Part shown: in pieces, positions 34,716 through 43,983 of the stretch | How positions within the stretch are numbered: the stretch's first letter is position 1 | Layout: the number at the start of each line of letters is the position of its first letter | Assembly: GCA_030141605.1 (NCBI GenBank) | Contig: JAQGDQ010002429.1 | Coordinates: forward strand, 1-44,328 | Direction of reading: 5' to 3' | From: Tubiluchus corallicola | Taxonomy: Eukaryota; Priapulida; Priapulimorpha; Priapulimorphida; Tubiluchidae | Length of the DNA: 44,328 nt | The notes under the pieces: generated by a model | Database searches by the model: none | The model's input: only the letters and a program-made list of their open reading frames with translations | What the model was told of the DNA's origin: nothing | Position numbers and translations under genes: made by a program

Positions 34716-34901
34716 TTAATCCCCTAACATACTTATAAGAGAAGAGTTCATTCTTAAAAAATTCATTCCAAATATTCTATTCGCAATGTCAACATCAGGA
34801 CGATGTTGCGGGCTGAAAAAAGTATAATAGAGAAAAAAAACAAACACAACTTTTACAACAATAATCGTTGCAATATGACGAACCAGTGGAATTTTAAACA
34901 T
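34716..34901 (-). CDS. CydP-like small membrane protein upstream of cydA
   Basis: The 61-aa protein has one hydrophobic helix (IATIIVVKVVFVFFLYYTFF) followed by SPQHRPDVD. This R-H/E-I-A-x4-V-K...FFS-x-x-x-R-P-x-V-D pattern is that of small proteins annotated CydP, found upstream of cydA in several proteobacteria. It ends 5 bp before the cydA start, so it is part of the same operon. Its role is probably in oxidase assembly or structure. That is inference from context. Confidence 0.7.
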   Translation of the reverse strand: MFKIPLVRHIATIIVVKVVFVFFLYYTFFSPQHRPDVDIANRIFGMNFLRMNSSLISMLGD

Positions 34902-34977
34902 ACCTGTCCTCTCCAGCGTTTATTGAAGCCTTCTCTCTCTGCATTATCGTTTTAATACTCCCTGTATTTTTTACACT

Positions 34978-34983
34978 ATTATA
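34978..34983 (-). promoter_or_regulatory. -10 candidate for the cyd operon
   Basis: A TATAAT on the minus strand lies 77 bp before the cydP-like start. No good -35 and no FNR- or ArcA-like palindrome was recognised in the 243-bp gap (34902-35144), so oxygen control is not evident from sequence. Confidence 0.4.
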
Positions 34984-35144
34984 GTTTTTGCTTTAATTTA
35001 TAAAATGAGAGCGGCACTTTTAAAGTTTTAGTTGTAACACCCTTATTTTAAAGCCATTTATACCCTTTAGAGTTATCCCTCCATATCACTATAGTATAAT
35101 TTACTGATAATAACAGCTATTTTTTTATCTTTCCTATTATTTTT

Positions 35145-36395
35145 CTAACATGGCAGCTGAATACGAACAATACTTCCAACGCCTACCGTGCTTTCAATAT
35201 AAAGGCTTCCTCCATGATACTGTATAATTTTTTCGGCAATTGAAAGCCCTAAGCCTGCCTTCTTGCCTAACTCTGAACAATTCTTCCCAACCCGATAAAA
35301 ACATTCCGTTAAATGAGGAATATACTCAGAGGCGATACCTTCTCCCTCATCTTCAACAATGACCTGAACATAGGGCTTTGAATCAATTGTTACCCGCTTG
35401 GCGGAAACAGTAACAGAACTGCTTTCATGACAGTAATATACCGAATTTTCAAATAGATAAAAAAAGACTTTAACTAAAGAATCATATCGCCCAGAAATTG
35501 CCGGCAAAGACTCTAACGAAGAAGAAGACAGATCAATATGAATCTTTTTCTCCCGAGCACGAGACGTAACAAGCATCTTCGCTTGTGTGCAGGCGTCTTT
35601 TAAAGAAACAGACTCAGAAAAGACCGCCTTCTCTAAAGAAGACCATTTTAAAAATGTCAGAAAATGATCGGTAATCGATATCATTGATTCCGTTTTTTGA
35701 TTCATTATCTTTAAAAAATGCCGTTGCGCGCTTGATCCATCTCGCCGATGCTTCACCAGCGCACCCATAAAATCACGCAAAGACTCCAAAAGAGGCCTGA
35801 TCTCCTGCGTAATATTGGCTGTAACATCAGCATGCCTTTGCTTTACATGATGCATGATAGAAATATCCTGCAGAAAAACTAAAACCATCTCCTCAGAAAA
35901 ACCGTGAGAAAGAAAAATAATATTAACCCCATAAGGCCTCAAACCATTGTCATGGGTCGAAAATTGTAGCCGCTGCGGCTCTCGCTGATCGAACGCTTTA
36001 TCCACAGCATTAAGAACTTCCGGATGACGTAGCGTAAATGACAAAGGACGATTAATCGGATGAGCGCAAAAAACCTCATAAATATCAGCACTGGCAGCTA
36101 CTGTTTTTCTTTGCTGATCAACAAGCAGCAAAAGACCGGGAAACATATTAACTAAAGAAAAGACAGCCTCCCTATCATCCTGATGAGCACTCGTGCTCTC
36201 ACTTGATAAAGCAGCAACAGGAACCTCCTCCATATCACGCGCAATAATGTTCCCATAAACAAAAATACCCGACGCTATCATCGATAAAATAATCAATAAT
36301 AAACCAACACCAAAATCAACCATTCCCATAAAAACAAACGTTAAAAAAATCCCAACAACAACAACAATACATGCTATAGCAATATGCTTAATCAT
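35145..36395 (-). CDS. Sensor histidine kinase homologue lacking the phospho-acceptor His
   Basis: The 416-aa protein has two N-terminal membrane helices (about residues 4-50), a PAS-like domain (about 80-180), a HisKA-like dimerisation helix and a HATPase domain. The architecture resembles PhoR. In the H-box, where family members read SHELRTPL, this protein reads ITQEIRPLLESL. The phospho-acceptor His is Gln197, codon CAG at 35805-35807. The ATP lid is intact: FENSVYY (N-box), VEDEGEGI (G1), KKAGLGLSIAEKI (G2). It may act as a regulator or phosphatase and not as an autokinase. No response regulator is adjacent. The start is ATG 36395; a TTG at 36401 is the alternative. Confidence 0.8.
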   Translation of the reverse strand: MIKHIAIACIVVVVGIFLTFVFMGMVDFGVGLLLIILSMIASGIFVYGNIIARDMEEVPVAALSSESTSAHQDDREAVFSLVNMFPGLLLLVDQQRKTVAASADIYEVFCAHPINRPLSFTLRHPEVLNAVDKAFDQREPQRLQFSTHDNGLRPYGVNIIFLSHGFSEEMVLVFLQDISIMHHVKQRHADVTANITQEIRPLLESLRDFMGALVKHRRDGSSAQRHFLKIMNQKTESMISITDHFLTFLKWSSLEKAVFSESVSLKDACTQAKMLVTSRAREKKIHIDLSSSSLESLPAISGRYDSLVKVFFYLFENSVYYCHESSSVTVSAKRVTIDSKPYVQVIVEDEGEGIASEYIPHLTECFYRVGKNCSELGKKAGLGLSIAEKIIQYHGGSLYIESTVGVGSIVRIQLPC

Positions 36396-36417
36396 AATCA
36401 AAACATCCTATATATTC

Positions 36418-37272
36418 TCATTTGCTTTGTGGCTTTGTCTTATATTTACCCAATTTATTTTTAATAGATATTGTCTCTATAATGCCTTGAACAAGGACCT
36501 CCATGTCTTTGTCCGCCTGATAATCCGCCAGCACGACATAATCCACTCGCCCCTGCTTAAGAAGATCTTGGCAATTTTTCTTTCCACCTCTAATTTTCGG
36601 ATTATACACCGCAATCGCAGTTCCCCCTTGATACTTCAGCATTTTCATACAAGGAACATCCGTTGCTCCATCCCCTATATAAATGATATTTGAAAAAGGA
36701 ACCCGCCTTTCTTGTTCTAAAGTATATTCGTTGATTGTTTTATTGTTATAGGAATTTTCTATGCCCTTATTAATCCGAAAAAGATATTGTGTCTTTGTCG
36801 TATAATTAATAGCAAGCGCCGGCCAACGCGCAACATCATGCTGATCATACAAAAACCCCGAGGCAAAAACATATTTAAACTGTTTGTAAATGGGCGTCCC
36901 TTCTAAAAGCTCCCTGAGCCCCGAGGAGATAATATAATGCTCAAGAGTCACCTTTTGGGTTTTCGCATACTCGTTTATCCTATCAAACCAGCTCGAAACA
37001 CCATCAAATAATGGAACATTCTTCCCATGTTCCTGGAAAGCCTGCTTGTTAATCGGTTTATTTTTTCCATCCGCTTTTTTTAACATCAAATACATATAAG
37101 CAAGAATTTCATCCATATCCTGCTTTTCAGCGAGTTCACCCACTTCCTCCCAGAAGTCGTCTTTTTTCATTCCGATATCTGGTATAAAGGAATGTTCCTG
37201 CATATTTCCCGGAGCAAGCGTTCCGTCAAAATCATAGGCGATTGCAACAATTGGTTGTTTTTTCTTTGGCAT
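36418..37272 (-). CDS. HAD-superfamily phosphatase of unknown substrate
   Basis: The 284-aa cytoplasmic protein has motif I AYDFDGTLAPG, motif II in YIISSGLRELLEG and motif III/IV IYIGDGATDVPCMKML. It is therefore a phosphoserine-phosphatase-like HAD enzyme. A helical cap of about 100 residues (DDFWEEVGELAEKQDMDEIL...) lies between motifs I and II. The substrate is not evident. It lies 19 bp downstream of pyrE and 22 bp upstream of the kinase homologue, all on the minus strand, so it may be co-transcribed with the pyrimidine genes. Confidence 0.85.
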   Translation of the reverse strand: MPKKKQPIVAIAYDFDGTLAPGNMQEHSFIPDIGMKKDDFWEEVGELAEKQDMDEILAYMYLMLKKADGKNKPINKQAFQEHGKNVPLFDGVSSWFDRINEYAKTQKVTLEHYIISSGLRELLEGTPIYKQFKYVFASGFLYDQHDVARWPALAINYTTKTQYLFRINKGIENSYNNKTINEYTLEQERRVPFSNIIYIGDGATDVPCMKMLKYQGGTAIAVYNPKIRGGKKNCQDLLKQGRVDYVVLADYQADKDMEVLVQGIIETISIKNKLGKYKTKPQSK

Positions 37273-37291
37273 TCTGCTCCTCTAGCTGCTG

Positions 37292-37960
37292 TTATTCTTT
37301 CGACTGCGGGGCTTTCCACCCTTCCGGATCTTTTAAAAAGCAAGCGACTTCATCCAGTGTCTCGACGGAGAAAGTTTTTTCCTCTCTGGCCACATTAAGA
37401 ATGTCATGCCATGTCGCCAGAGCATGCAGCTGAACACCCGCTTGCTCCAAAAGGGTAATGCTTTGCGGAAAAATTCCATAATGAAAAATAACAAAAACAT
37501 GCGCGACCCTGCCTTCCGCTTCACGCAATGCCTCAATAAAGCTGATTTTACTCCCTCCATCCGTGGCGAGATCCTCAACCAGTAAAATCCGATCCTCTTT
37601 CTTTAAATTTCCCTCAATTCGAGCATTTTTCCCAAAGCCCTTAGGCTTCTTTCGCACATAATGCATCGGTAGCTGTAGACGATCCGCAATCCAGGCAGCA
37701 AACGGTATCCCCGCCGTTTCTCCCCCCGCGATACCATCAAACGCCTCTATACCCATATCATTGATGATTTTCGTAACAGCAAAATCCATCAGAACAGACC
37801 GCGCTCTGGGAAAAGCTATTAATTTACGGCAATCCACATAGGTTGGGCTTTTCTTCCCTGATGTCAGCGTAAAGGGCGTATCAACATTAAAATTAACGGC
37901 TTTTATATCCAATAAAATTTTCGCCGTAATACGAGCTATCTCGTTTGTCTGTATCTTCAT
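37292..37960 (-). CDS. pyrE: Orotate phosphoribosyltransferase
   Basis: PyrE adds ribose-5-phosphate from PRPP to orotate, forming OMP. The 222-aa protein has the PRPP-binding signature RILLVEDLATDGGSKISF and an N-terminal TLTSGKKSPTYVDCRKLI segment where orotate binds. The flexible-loop Lys/Arg cluster is VRKKPKGFGKNARIEG. pyrC lies 110 bp upstream on the same strand, so the two pyrimidine genes probably form a unit. The 3' end is 19 bp from the HAD gene. Confidence 0.95.
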   Translation of the reverse strand: MKIQTNEIARITAKILLDIKAVNFNVDTPFTLTSGKKSPTYVDCRKLIAFPRARSVLMDFAVTKIINDMGIEAFDGIAGGETAGIPFAAWIADRLQLPMHYVRKKPKGFGKNARIEGNLKKEDRILLVEDLATDGGSKISFIEALREAEGRVAHVFVIFHYGIFPQSITLLEQAGVQLHALATWHDILNVAREEKTFSVETLDEVACFLKDPEGWKAPQSKE

Positions 37961-38070
37961 TTTCTACCTTTTTTCATCTTCAAAATCTCTATTGAGAAAA
38001 TAATAATTCCATTTATCACTGCTTTTCATACCCTGTTGATAAACTCGTTTTTATACGTGAATATTCTTTC

Positions 38071-39141
38071 CTACAGAGACAGTTTCCAGCGACACGGCCC
38101 CGCAGGAGACGAAAAAACCTTGATTTCCTCCCCCGTAGAAACCGAGATAATATCCGGAGAATCCGCATGCTTTACAGGCTCAAGCATAATGGTTTCCGAC
38201 GTAAGAGGAAGACCATAAAAATCAGCGCCATACCGTGATGTAAAATCCTCCAACTTATCAAGAGCGTTTTCCTCCTCAAAAACCTGCGCGTAACACTCTA
38301 GCGCGACAGGCGCGCTAAAAATCCCCGCGCATCCGTAAAAAGCCTCTTTTTTCGATACAAGATGAGGTGCTGAATCCGTTCCCATAAAAAACCGAGGATT
38401 CCCTGAGGTCGCTGCTTTTCTCAGAGCCTCCTTATGACACCGCCGCTTTGCAATAGGCAAACAATACATGTGCGGGCAAATACCCCCTTTTTGAAAAATA
38501 TCACTCCTGTCAATCATCAAATGATGTGGTGTGATTGTTGCTCTCATGACAGAATCGGGCTGTGCGAGAATATAATCAACAGCCTCTTTTGTCGTTATAT
38601 GTTCCATAACAATCTTCAGTTCAGGAAACTGTTTTCTAATTTTATCTAAAATTCCCTCGATAAACACACTCTCGCGATCGAATATATCAATAGATTTTTC
38701 AGCGGCTTCTCCATGGATTAAAAGAGGAATAGCGTTCTTCTCCATAGCCGCAAATACAGACCATACCTTCTTTATATCACCAACACCCCTTTGAGAATTC
38801 GTTGTTGAGCTCGCGGGATAAAACTTCACAGCGTGAATAATCCGCTCATTATACAGATTGACAATTTCATTCGGATCCATTGCCTCCGTTAAATAGCAGG
38901 TCATCAAAGGAAAAAAAGAAGCCCCCTCCCCAACAGCGTCCAAAATATCACGACGATAAGAAAGAATAGCCTCCGCCGTTGTCAGAGGAGACGATAAGTT
39001 CGGCATAATAACAGCCCTGCTACAGTAACTCGCTGTCCATGGCGCAACAGCCTTAAGCAACGCGCCCTCTCGAAAATGCACATGAAAATCATCCGCTCTG
39101 CGGAGGATTATCGCCTGTCTTTGCTTGCCATATCCTGTCAT
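38071..39141 (-). CDS. pyrC: Dihydroorotase, E. coli-like (class II)
   Basis: This zinc enzyme makes dihydroorotate from carbamoyl-aspartate. The 356-aa protein has metal ligands DDFHVHFREG, the carboxylated Lys in HAVKFYPAS, His in LLIHGEA and VMEHITT, and Asp in FFMGTDSAPH. The clustered ITPHHLMIDR and length are those of the PyrC class found in E. coli. The start is the ATG at 39141, with GAGG 7 nt upstream. A TTG two codons earlier is less likely. It is followed by pyrE after 110 bp. Confidence 0.95.
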   Translation of the reverse strand: MTGYGKQRQAIILRRADDFHVHFREGALLKAVAPWTASYCSRAVIMPNLSSPLTTAEAILSYRRDILDAVGEGASFFPLMTCYLTEAMDPNEIVNLYNERIIHAVKFYPASSTTNSQRGVGDIKKVWSVFAAMEKNAIPLLIHGEAAEKSIDIFDRESVFIEGILDKIRKQFPELKIVMEHITTKEAVDYILAQPDSVMRATITPHHLMIDRSDIFQKGGICPHMYCLPIAKRRCHKEALRKAATSGNPRFFMGTDSAPHLVSKKEAFYGCAGIFSAPVALECYAQVFEEENALDKLEDFTSRYGADFYGLPLTSETIMLEPVKHADSPDIISVSTGEEIKVFSSPAGPCRWKLSL

Positions 39142-39228
39142 TATCAATCCTCATATCATTCTATATATCAACACTAAGATCTCTTCAGCTTAGTAGCATA
39201 AATGATTTTGATAAAAGCTGCATCGTTT

Positions 39229-40704
39229 TTATAACGGAATAGTCTCAATAAAAAACTGATGATTCATAATATCCGGTGACACCTCCAGCATTAAACGAGA
39301 ACGCAACAAGGGAAAATCAGAATATACTACCCTCTGCTTTATTACCGCAATAACATCAGAAGACGCGCAAATACGAAAGGTAAAGCCGGGATTATTTTCT
39401 CCCTCTTTCCAACATCGCTCTAAAGCGCGCAGCGCATTGAAATGAACTGAAAACACATACCCGCTTCCCTGGCACGCAGCGCACGACGCCAAAAAAGAGG
39501 CGCCAAGAGAACGCCTTGCCTTAGAGGATCGAAAAATGACAAGCCCGCTACGCTCTATATGAACAATATGCAGCTGAAAATGATGGCGAAAACGATTATG
39601 AAGCGCCCGACAGAATCGCTCATAATATTGGCGCTTGTACAACGTAATAAAGTCAACAATAATCTGCCCGCCAAGCCCCCGTAAAAACAATTGCGGCACC
39701 AAGAGATCCATAGCTTCCAGATTTATTGCTAAAGAATGTGCGTCTTTCTCCTTTTGAAAAGAGGCGCGACCGCTGTTCACATCAACAGCGATACAAGCCG
39801 CCGTTTCTTCAATTACCATGGAACCCCCAGAAGGAAGAGAGTAAGACGGCGATAAAAGAGACTCCAGCTGCTCATTGATTTTATAGGACTCAAAAAGAGG
39901 AAGAGAGCGGCCTTTCCGAAGCTCTATCGCCACTGAGAACAGCTCTTGAGGGAAAAAAACACGCTTTATTTTTTTACATTTTTCCGCTTCCAGCGCGTCA
40001 TTTGTAACAATATTCAGTACGGTATCTAGCCCTAAAATATCTTGCCATAAAACTAAAGGATGCGCTGTGTCAAACAAAATATCCCCCTGTGGATTAAAAT
40101 CCCGACTTTGCGAATCCCATAGAGACTTCAATAAGATCGCTTCCTGACGTAGCTGTTCATCAGAAGCCATCGCAGCAACCGTTCTTATTAAATAACCCCC
40201 TTCCCGTAAAGAAAAATCACACGTTTCCAATAATTTTTGTAAGCGCTTTCGCGGCTCCTTAGATAACTTTCCAGAAAAACTTATTTTATTATGAAATGGC
40301 CTGTACACAAGAAAACGTCCCGGCAACGAAATAAACGTTGTTCCTCGCGCTGATTTCCGCTCCATAGCTTCACGTGTTATCTGTATATATATTTTTTTTC
40401 CTAAAGGAACATGGCTTTCTAGACATAAAAGCCCCTCTGGGTTTTTTAAATCCGCCGGCAATAAATCTATACACTTTTCCCGAGGAATAAAAACAAAGCG
40501 GTCCGCCGCCACATGAACAAAAATACCTTGAGAGTCAATAGAGGAAACACGCCCAGCTAAAATCTGCCCAACCTGCTCACCCTGCCTTGAATCTCTCATA
40601 TAAAACGCGAGAAGATTGCCATCTTGATCACAAAGCGCATAGCGTATATAGTTCGCAAAACAGGATATCAATATCGTTTTACGCGTTTGTATCTTACCTT
40701 GCAT
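39229..40704 (-). CDS. Ribonuclease E/G family protein
   Basis: The 491-aa protein is an RNase G-sized member, without the long C-terminal scaffold of RNase E. The N-terminal S1-like domain contains GQILAGRVSSIDSQGIFVHV. The catalytic DNase I-like domain has AVDVNSGRASF and QIIVDFITLYKR, with the two Asp that bind Mg2+. The Zn-link is reduced to SCAACQGSGYV (C-x-x-C). It processes rRNA or mRNA 5' ends. Sequence divergence in the S1 region is notable, and a role in 16S maturation is inferred from RNase G. The ATG is directly preceded by AAAGG; GAGAGGA lies further up. Confidence 0.85.
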   Translation of the reverse strand: MQGKIQTRKTILISCFANYIRYALCDQDGNLLAFYMRDSRQGEQVGQILAGRVSSIDSQGIFVHVAADRFVFIPREKCIDLLPADLKNPEGLLCLESHVPLGKKIYIQITREAMERKSARGTTFISLPGRFLVYRPFHNKISFSGKLSKEPRKRLQKLLETCDFSLREGGYLIRTVAAMASDEQLRQEAILLKSLWDSQSRDFNPQGDILFDTAHPLVLWQDILGLDTVLNIVTNDALEAEKCKKIKRVFFPQELFSVAIELRKGRSLPLFESYKINEQLESLLSPSYSLPSGGSMVIEETAACIAVDVNSGRASFQKEKDAHSLAINLEAMDLLVPQLFLRGLGGQIIVDFITLYKRQYYERFCRALHNRFRHHFQLHIVHIERSGLVIFRSSKARRSLGASFLASCAACQGSGYVFSVHFNALRALERCWKEGENNPGFTFRICASSDVIAVIKQRVVYSDFPLLRSRLMLEVSPDIMNHQFFIETIPL

Positions 40705-40759
40705 CCTTTAAAAATCCTCTCTGCTATTTTTATACAGAAAATTATTATACGGAAACATG

Positions 40760-41386
40760 TTAAAATAGAACAAGCCATATACAAACACCGTATAACATTA
40801 AAGCCGAAATACGATTAATCCATCGGGTAAAACTCTCCGACTCGAACCATTCAACGGCTTTCGCCGCTAAAAACCCATAGGTTGCTAAAATAAAAAACTC
40901 GATAACAATCGCCGTTATCGCCAGAACAATCATCTGAGGAATAACAGAATTGTTGTAATCAACAAACTGAGGGACCAACGCCATAAAATATAAAATCGCC
41001 TTAGGATTCGCGATCTGTACAGAAAAACCAACAAACCAAGCGCGTATATACCCCGTGCGTTTCGGTACACGAAGTTGATTTTGAGTCTCTTCCGGATTTG
41101 ACAATAAAGCGCTTGTGGCTAAAAACGCCAAATAGGCAGCGCCAATCCACTTGATGTAAAAAAACAATCTCTCCGACGTTACAAGCATAATACCCAGGCT
41201 TGTTGTCGATACCACAAAATAAATAATATTTGTCGTTAAAATACCCAGCGCCGTAACAATACTAACGAAAAAACGATAATAAAGCGCTCGTGAAACAACA
41301 GCGAAAACAGCCGGACCAGGCGAGCTGGAAATCACAAATTCCATGGCGCAAAAACCTAACCAAACTGAAAAACTAACACCCAGCAT
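40760..41386 (-). CDS. LysE/RhtB-family amino-acid exporter
   Basis: The 208-aa inner-membrane protein has about six helices. It carries the family signature near the N-terminus, EFVISSSPGPAVFAVVSRAL, and a later KIAYLAFLA-type stretch here read WIGAAYLAFLATSAL. IANPKAILYFMALVPQFVDY is the second family motif. The family exports lysine, homoserine, threonine and similar compounds; the actual substrate cannot be read. I start it at ATG 41386 (MLGVSFSVWLGF) because AAGGTGG lies just upstream. A longer frame reaches 41434. Confidence 0.88.
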   Translation of the reverse strand: MLGVSFSVWLGFCAMEFVISSSPGPAVFAVVSRALYYRFFVSIVTALGILTTNIIYFVVSTTSLGIMLVTSERLFFYIKWIGAAYLAFLATSALLSNPEETQNQLRVPKRTGYIRAWFVGFSVQIANPKAILYFMALVPQFVDYNNSVIPQMIVLAITAIVIEFFILATYGFLAAKAVEWFESESFTRWINRISALMLYGVCIWLVLF

Positions 41387-41474
41387 ATCGCCACCTTCAC
41401 TATAAATCTTACTTACGTACACTAAAAATCTCAATTAAGATTCATGCGATAAAAAATAATTCGCCCTTAAATCT

Positions 41475-41498
41475 AAAAAAAAGAAGGCGAGCCTTCCT
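41475..41498 (-). terminator. Rho-independent terminator, minus strand
   Basis: GAAGGC (41491-41496 complement) pairs with GCCTTC (41483-41488 complement) and is followed on the minus strand by eight T. It would stop transcripts coming from the rplI side before the exporter gene. Confidence 0.65.
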
Positions 41499-41754
41499 CA
41501 TCGAATTAGCGAACTTCTATCCTTTTTATAAGGGCTCGGCACATTCATTAAAAAAGCCTGTCTCATAGATGATATAATGATTATCAAAGCTAATTTAAAT
41601 TTTCAAAACTATTTCAACCTATAGCCTGCCTTTTTTTGGGCATAAAAAAACCCCTAAAATACCTTTTCATATTCTTAAAAGCGCCATCTTAAATTTTTAC
41701 AATGAAAATTGTTCAGTAGCAAAACTCTCCTTTTTTATATATATAGCCCATTTT

Positions 41755-41788
41755 TGTCAGCTGTGGAAACACAGCTGACACTTTTTTT
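41755..41788 (+). terminator. Strong plus-strand terminator in an intergenic region
   Basis: TGTCAGCTGTG (41755-41765) pairs perfectly with 41770-41780 around a GAAA tetraloop and is followed by CTTTTTTTT. All flanking genes are on the minus strand, so it must end a plus-strand transcript, or the stem serves another role. Confidence 0.75.
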
Positions 41789-41891
41789 TCCCTTTCTTTT
41801 ATCGAGCCGGCAAAAGGCTTATTAAACCCGCTCTAACCTTAAGCAATTTAGCTATAGTTTGCGCTAGGGTATCTATTCTTCACGCCTGCTC

Positions 41892-41924
41892 AAGAGCGGG
41901 CCAAATTCATAGCCCGCTCTTTTT
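41892..41924 (+). terminator. Second hairpin with plus-strand T-tail
   Basis: AAGAGCGGGC (41892-41901) pairs with 41912-41921 and is followed by TTT on the plus strand. Near the rplI end it may also act as the terminator of the ribosomal operon on the minus strand, but the T-run there is poor. Confidence 0.6.
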
Positions 41925-41951
41925 CACACTATCCCTAAAGAAAATAAAGTA

Positions 41952-42524
41952 TTAAACAGCCGCGTCAGGAGTCGCGTCTCCTTCCGTCTGAGCAGCAGGC
42001 TCAGGCTGCGCATAATATTGATTCTCTTCTTTGATATCGTCGGATGGAGGAGGTGGGTTTTTTTGCATCTCGGCCTCTGCGACGCTTTTCGCGACATTGA
42101 CAGTAACAGGAACAAAAACTTCCGGATGCAACGCAACGGAAAAAGTATGCAAACCAACAGCTTTAATCGGCTTGGCTAAATTTATCTGCTTCCGAGAAAC
42201 GGTAAATCCACTTTCAACAATGGCTTTCGCAACATCGTTCACGCTGACAGACCCATAAAGCTGCCCACTTTCCCCAGCCTGCCGGATAAGAACAACTTGG
42301 ATTCCTTCCATTTTCTTGGCAACAGCTTCAGCTTCCTGACGCTTTTCTAAATTTTCAGCTTCAAGCTGTACTTTTCTTTTCTCAAACGCTTTCTTATTTT
42401 CATCTGTCGCACGAAGGCACTTCCCCTGCGGTAATAACCAGTTACGTGCATATCCTGCCTTAACGTTAACCACATCACCCATCTGGCCAAGATTTTCAAT
42501 ACGTTCCAACAAAATAACTTCCAT
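41952..42524 (-). CDS. rplI: 50S ribosomal protein bL9
   Basis: L9 binds 23S rRNA near the L1 stalk. I place the start at ATG 42524 (190 aa, [20 protein letters not shown]), where GGAGG sits 6 nt upstream. The longer frame to 42611 is not L9. The signature [20 protein letters not shown] is complete. [12 protein letters not shown] and [11 protein letters not shown] are the C-domain motifs. The C-terminus has an extra ~40-residue acidic, Pro/Gln-rich tail ([20 protein letters not shown]) beyond the ~150-aa core, a feature seen in alphaproteobacterial L9. Confidence 0.97.
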   Translation of the reverse strand: MEVILLERIENLGQMGDVVNVKAGYARNWLLPQGKCLRATDENKKAFEKRKVQLEAENLEKRQEAEAVAKKMEGIQVVLIRQAGESGQLYGSVSVNDVAKAIVESGFTVSRKQINLAKPIKAVGLHTFSVALHPEVFVPVTVNVAKSVAEAEMQKNPPPPSDDIKEENQYYAQPEPAAQTEGDATPDAAV

Positions 42525-42712
42525 TTCAGACCTCCAAATCCATCTCTCTTTACTTTCCGTGATTTCTCTAAATATACTCCTGCCGCAATCACACGAAGAA
42601 CACACTCTCATAAAATGAATTCAAAATACATGAAGCATAAATAAAAAACAATAAAATAATCTCTTGTGTTTGCCTCTTTTAAAACAAGCCTACAGGCGGT
42701 TTCTGCGCATAA

Positions 42713-43708
42713 TCACTCTATACTTGCGCTCTGTGGTTTTTTTCCGCTCCAAGATTGCATATGGGCAATTCCCCCTAAGGCAACTGTAAAAAATAAAGCG
42801 TATAGAAAAAATATAACTAAAAGCATGTAATATAAAAAAATAATCAAAGCCCGTTTATCATCCTCCAACGCGTCCGCAAAACGACAAACCCTCCCATACC
42901 CTATGCAGAATAAAGGAACAGCCGCAATAAAAATACCCCCTACAGCCAGCATATATAAAGATGGGTAAATATGACGAATAAACAAAGCCCCAACCGCCAA
43001 AGCTATAAAGAGTTTAAAAAACCACTGCGGCAATATCATTGTTCGAAAACCCAAGCTGTATATTTTTCTCTCCGCGAGGCTAAAGCCAAATTTCGCAAAC
43101 AATAAAAGCAGTAAAGCATTCATAAAAAGCATAAGACCAAACAAAAGGCTTGTAAAATACCAAACCACCGGCTTTCTTTCTGTCGACGACTCTCCCCCTA
43201 GCGTGCCAGAAGAAAGCGGTAAGTCATATGCTTCTTCCTGCTGATTTTCAAGAACAATATGATCAGAAAACATGTCATGAAAAACCTCTTCTGTAATAAA
43301 AGAGGCCAGCTCGTCAGTAATATTACCTTTTCCTAAAATAGAAACAAGCACCCAAAAAACCAGAAGAGTCACATTGATATAAGCAACCGCATAACCTACA
43401 CGCTCTTTAGAAAATCCTTGCTCCCGCAGCGTTTCCTGCTGCCCGTATAAAGTTTTAAAAAAAATCAAAACAGGAACAGATATACTCACCGCCACCAACG
43501 TAAAATAAAAACTTTGCTTAATTCCAAGCAATAAAGCGATACCGATAGCGATCACAAAGAAGAGGTCATTCAGCCCATAACGCCTCCCCCAATAAAACAA
43601 TAATATCGGTGAGAACCATGAAAGCTCAAGAGCTGATACCATTACAAAAAATAAAATCCCCCCCCCTATGTTTTTCAGCATATGAGAAGAGCCTGTATCG
43701 GTTTTCAC
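42713..43708 (-). CDS. DUF2232 integral membrane protein
   Basis: The 331-aa protein has about eight hydrophobic segments and sits between rpsR and rplI, as DUF2232 proteins do in many alphaproteobacteria. GYAVAYINVTLLVFW and GFRTMILPQWFFKLFIAL are visible conserved-like stretches. Function is unknown for the family. The gap to rplI is 188 bp and to rpsR 47 bp. An alternative start is the Met at residue 10. Confidence 0.8.
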   Translation of the reverse strand: MKTDTGSSHMLKNIGGGILFFVMVSALELSWFSPILLFYWGRRYGLNDLFFVIAIGIALLLGIKQSFYFTLVAVSISVPVLIFFKTLYGQQETLREQGFSKERVGYAVAYINVTLLVFWVLVSILGKGNITDELASFITEEVFHDMFSDHIVLENQQEEAYDLPLSSGTLGGESSTERKPVVWYFTSLLFGLMLFMNALLLLLFAKFGFSLAERKIYSLGFRTMILPQWFFKLFIALAVGALFIRHIYPSLYMLAVGGIFIAAVPLFCIGYGRVCRFADALEDDKRALIIFLYYMLLVIFFLYALFFTVALGGIAHMQSWSGKKPQSASIE

Positions 43709-43755
43709 ATCCTCCGCCTTATCTCTTTAAAAATACCACAAATTTACCCGGCGAT

Positions 43756-43983
43756 TTACTTGACAGCGTAAGGCAAAAGAGCAAGGTGACGCGCCCGCTT
43801 CACAGCCTTCGCCAATTCTCTTTGTTTACAGGCGGAAACAACCGTGATTCTACTTGGGATAATCTTTCCTCGCTCAGAGATATATTTCCGCAACAAATCT
43901 GTGTCCTTATAATCAATCTTAGGAGCATCAGGACCAGAAAAAGGACACATTTTCCGACGACGACCAAAACGACCTGCATTCAT
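43756..43983 (-). CDS. rpsR: 30S ribosomal protein bS18
   Basis: The 75-aa small-subunit protein has the S18 core [20 protein letters not shown] and [20 protein letters not shown], then [13 protein letters not shown]. The start overlaps the stop of rpsF by one base (TAATG), so translation is coupled. S18 forms a heterodimer with S6 on the platform of the 30S subunit, which explains the pairing of the genes. Confidence 0.97.
   Translation of the reverse strand: MNAGRFGRRRKMCPFSGPDAPKIDYKDTDLLRKYISERGKIIPSRITVVSACKQRELAKAVKRARHLALLPYAVK

Larger units (their letters stand above)
41499..41951. other. 453-bp intergenic region between rplI and the exporter gene
   Basis: No protein gene is supported here. 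The region is AT-rich and contains two strong stem-loops (see 41755 and 41892). I looked for RNase P RNA, tmRNA, 4.5S RNA and tRNA hallmarks on both strands and saw none. Confidence 0.6.

Noticed and set aside
41435-41951. RNase P RNA, tmRNA or 4.5S RNA in the large intergenic region
   Set aside because: None of the conserved core sequences of these RNAs was found on either strand. Only the hairpins are supported.
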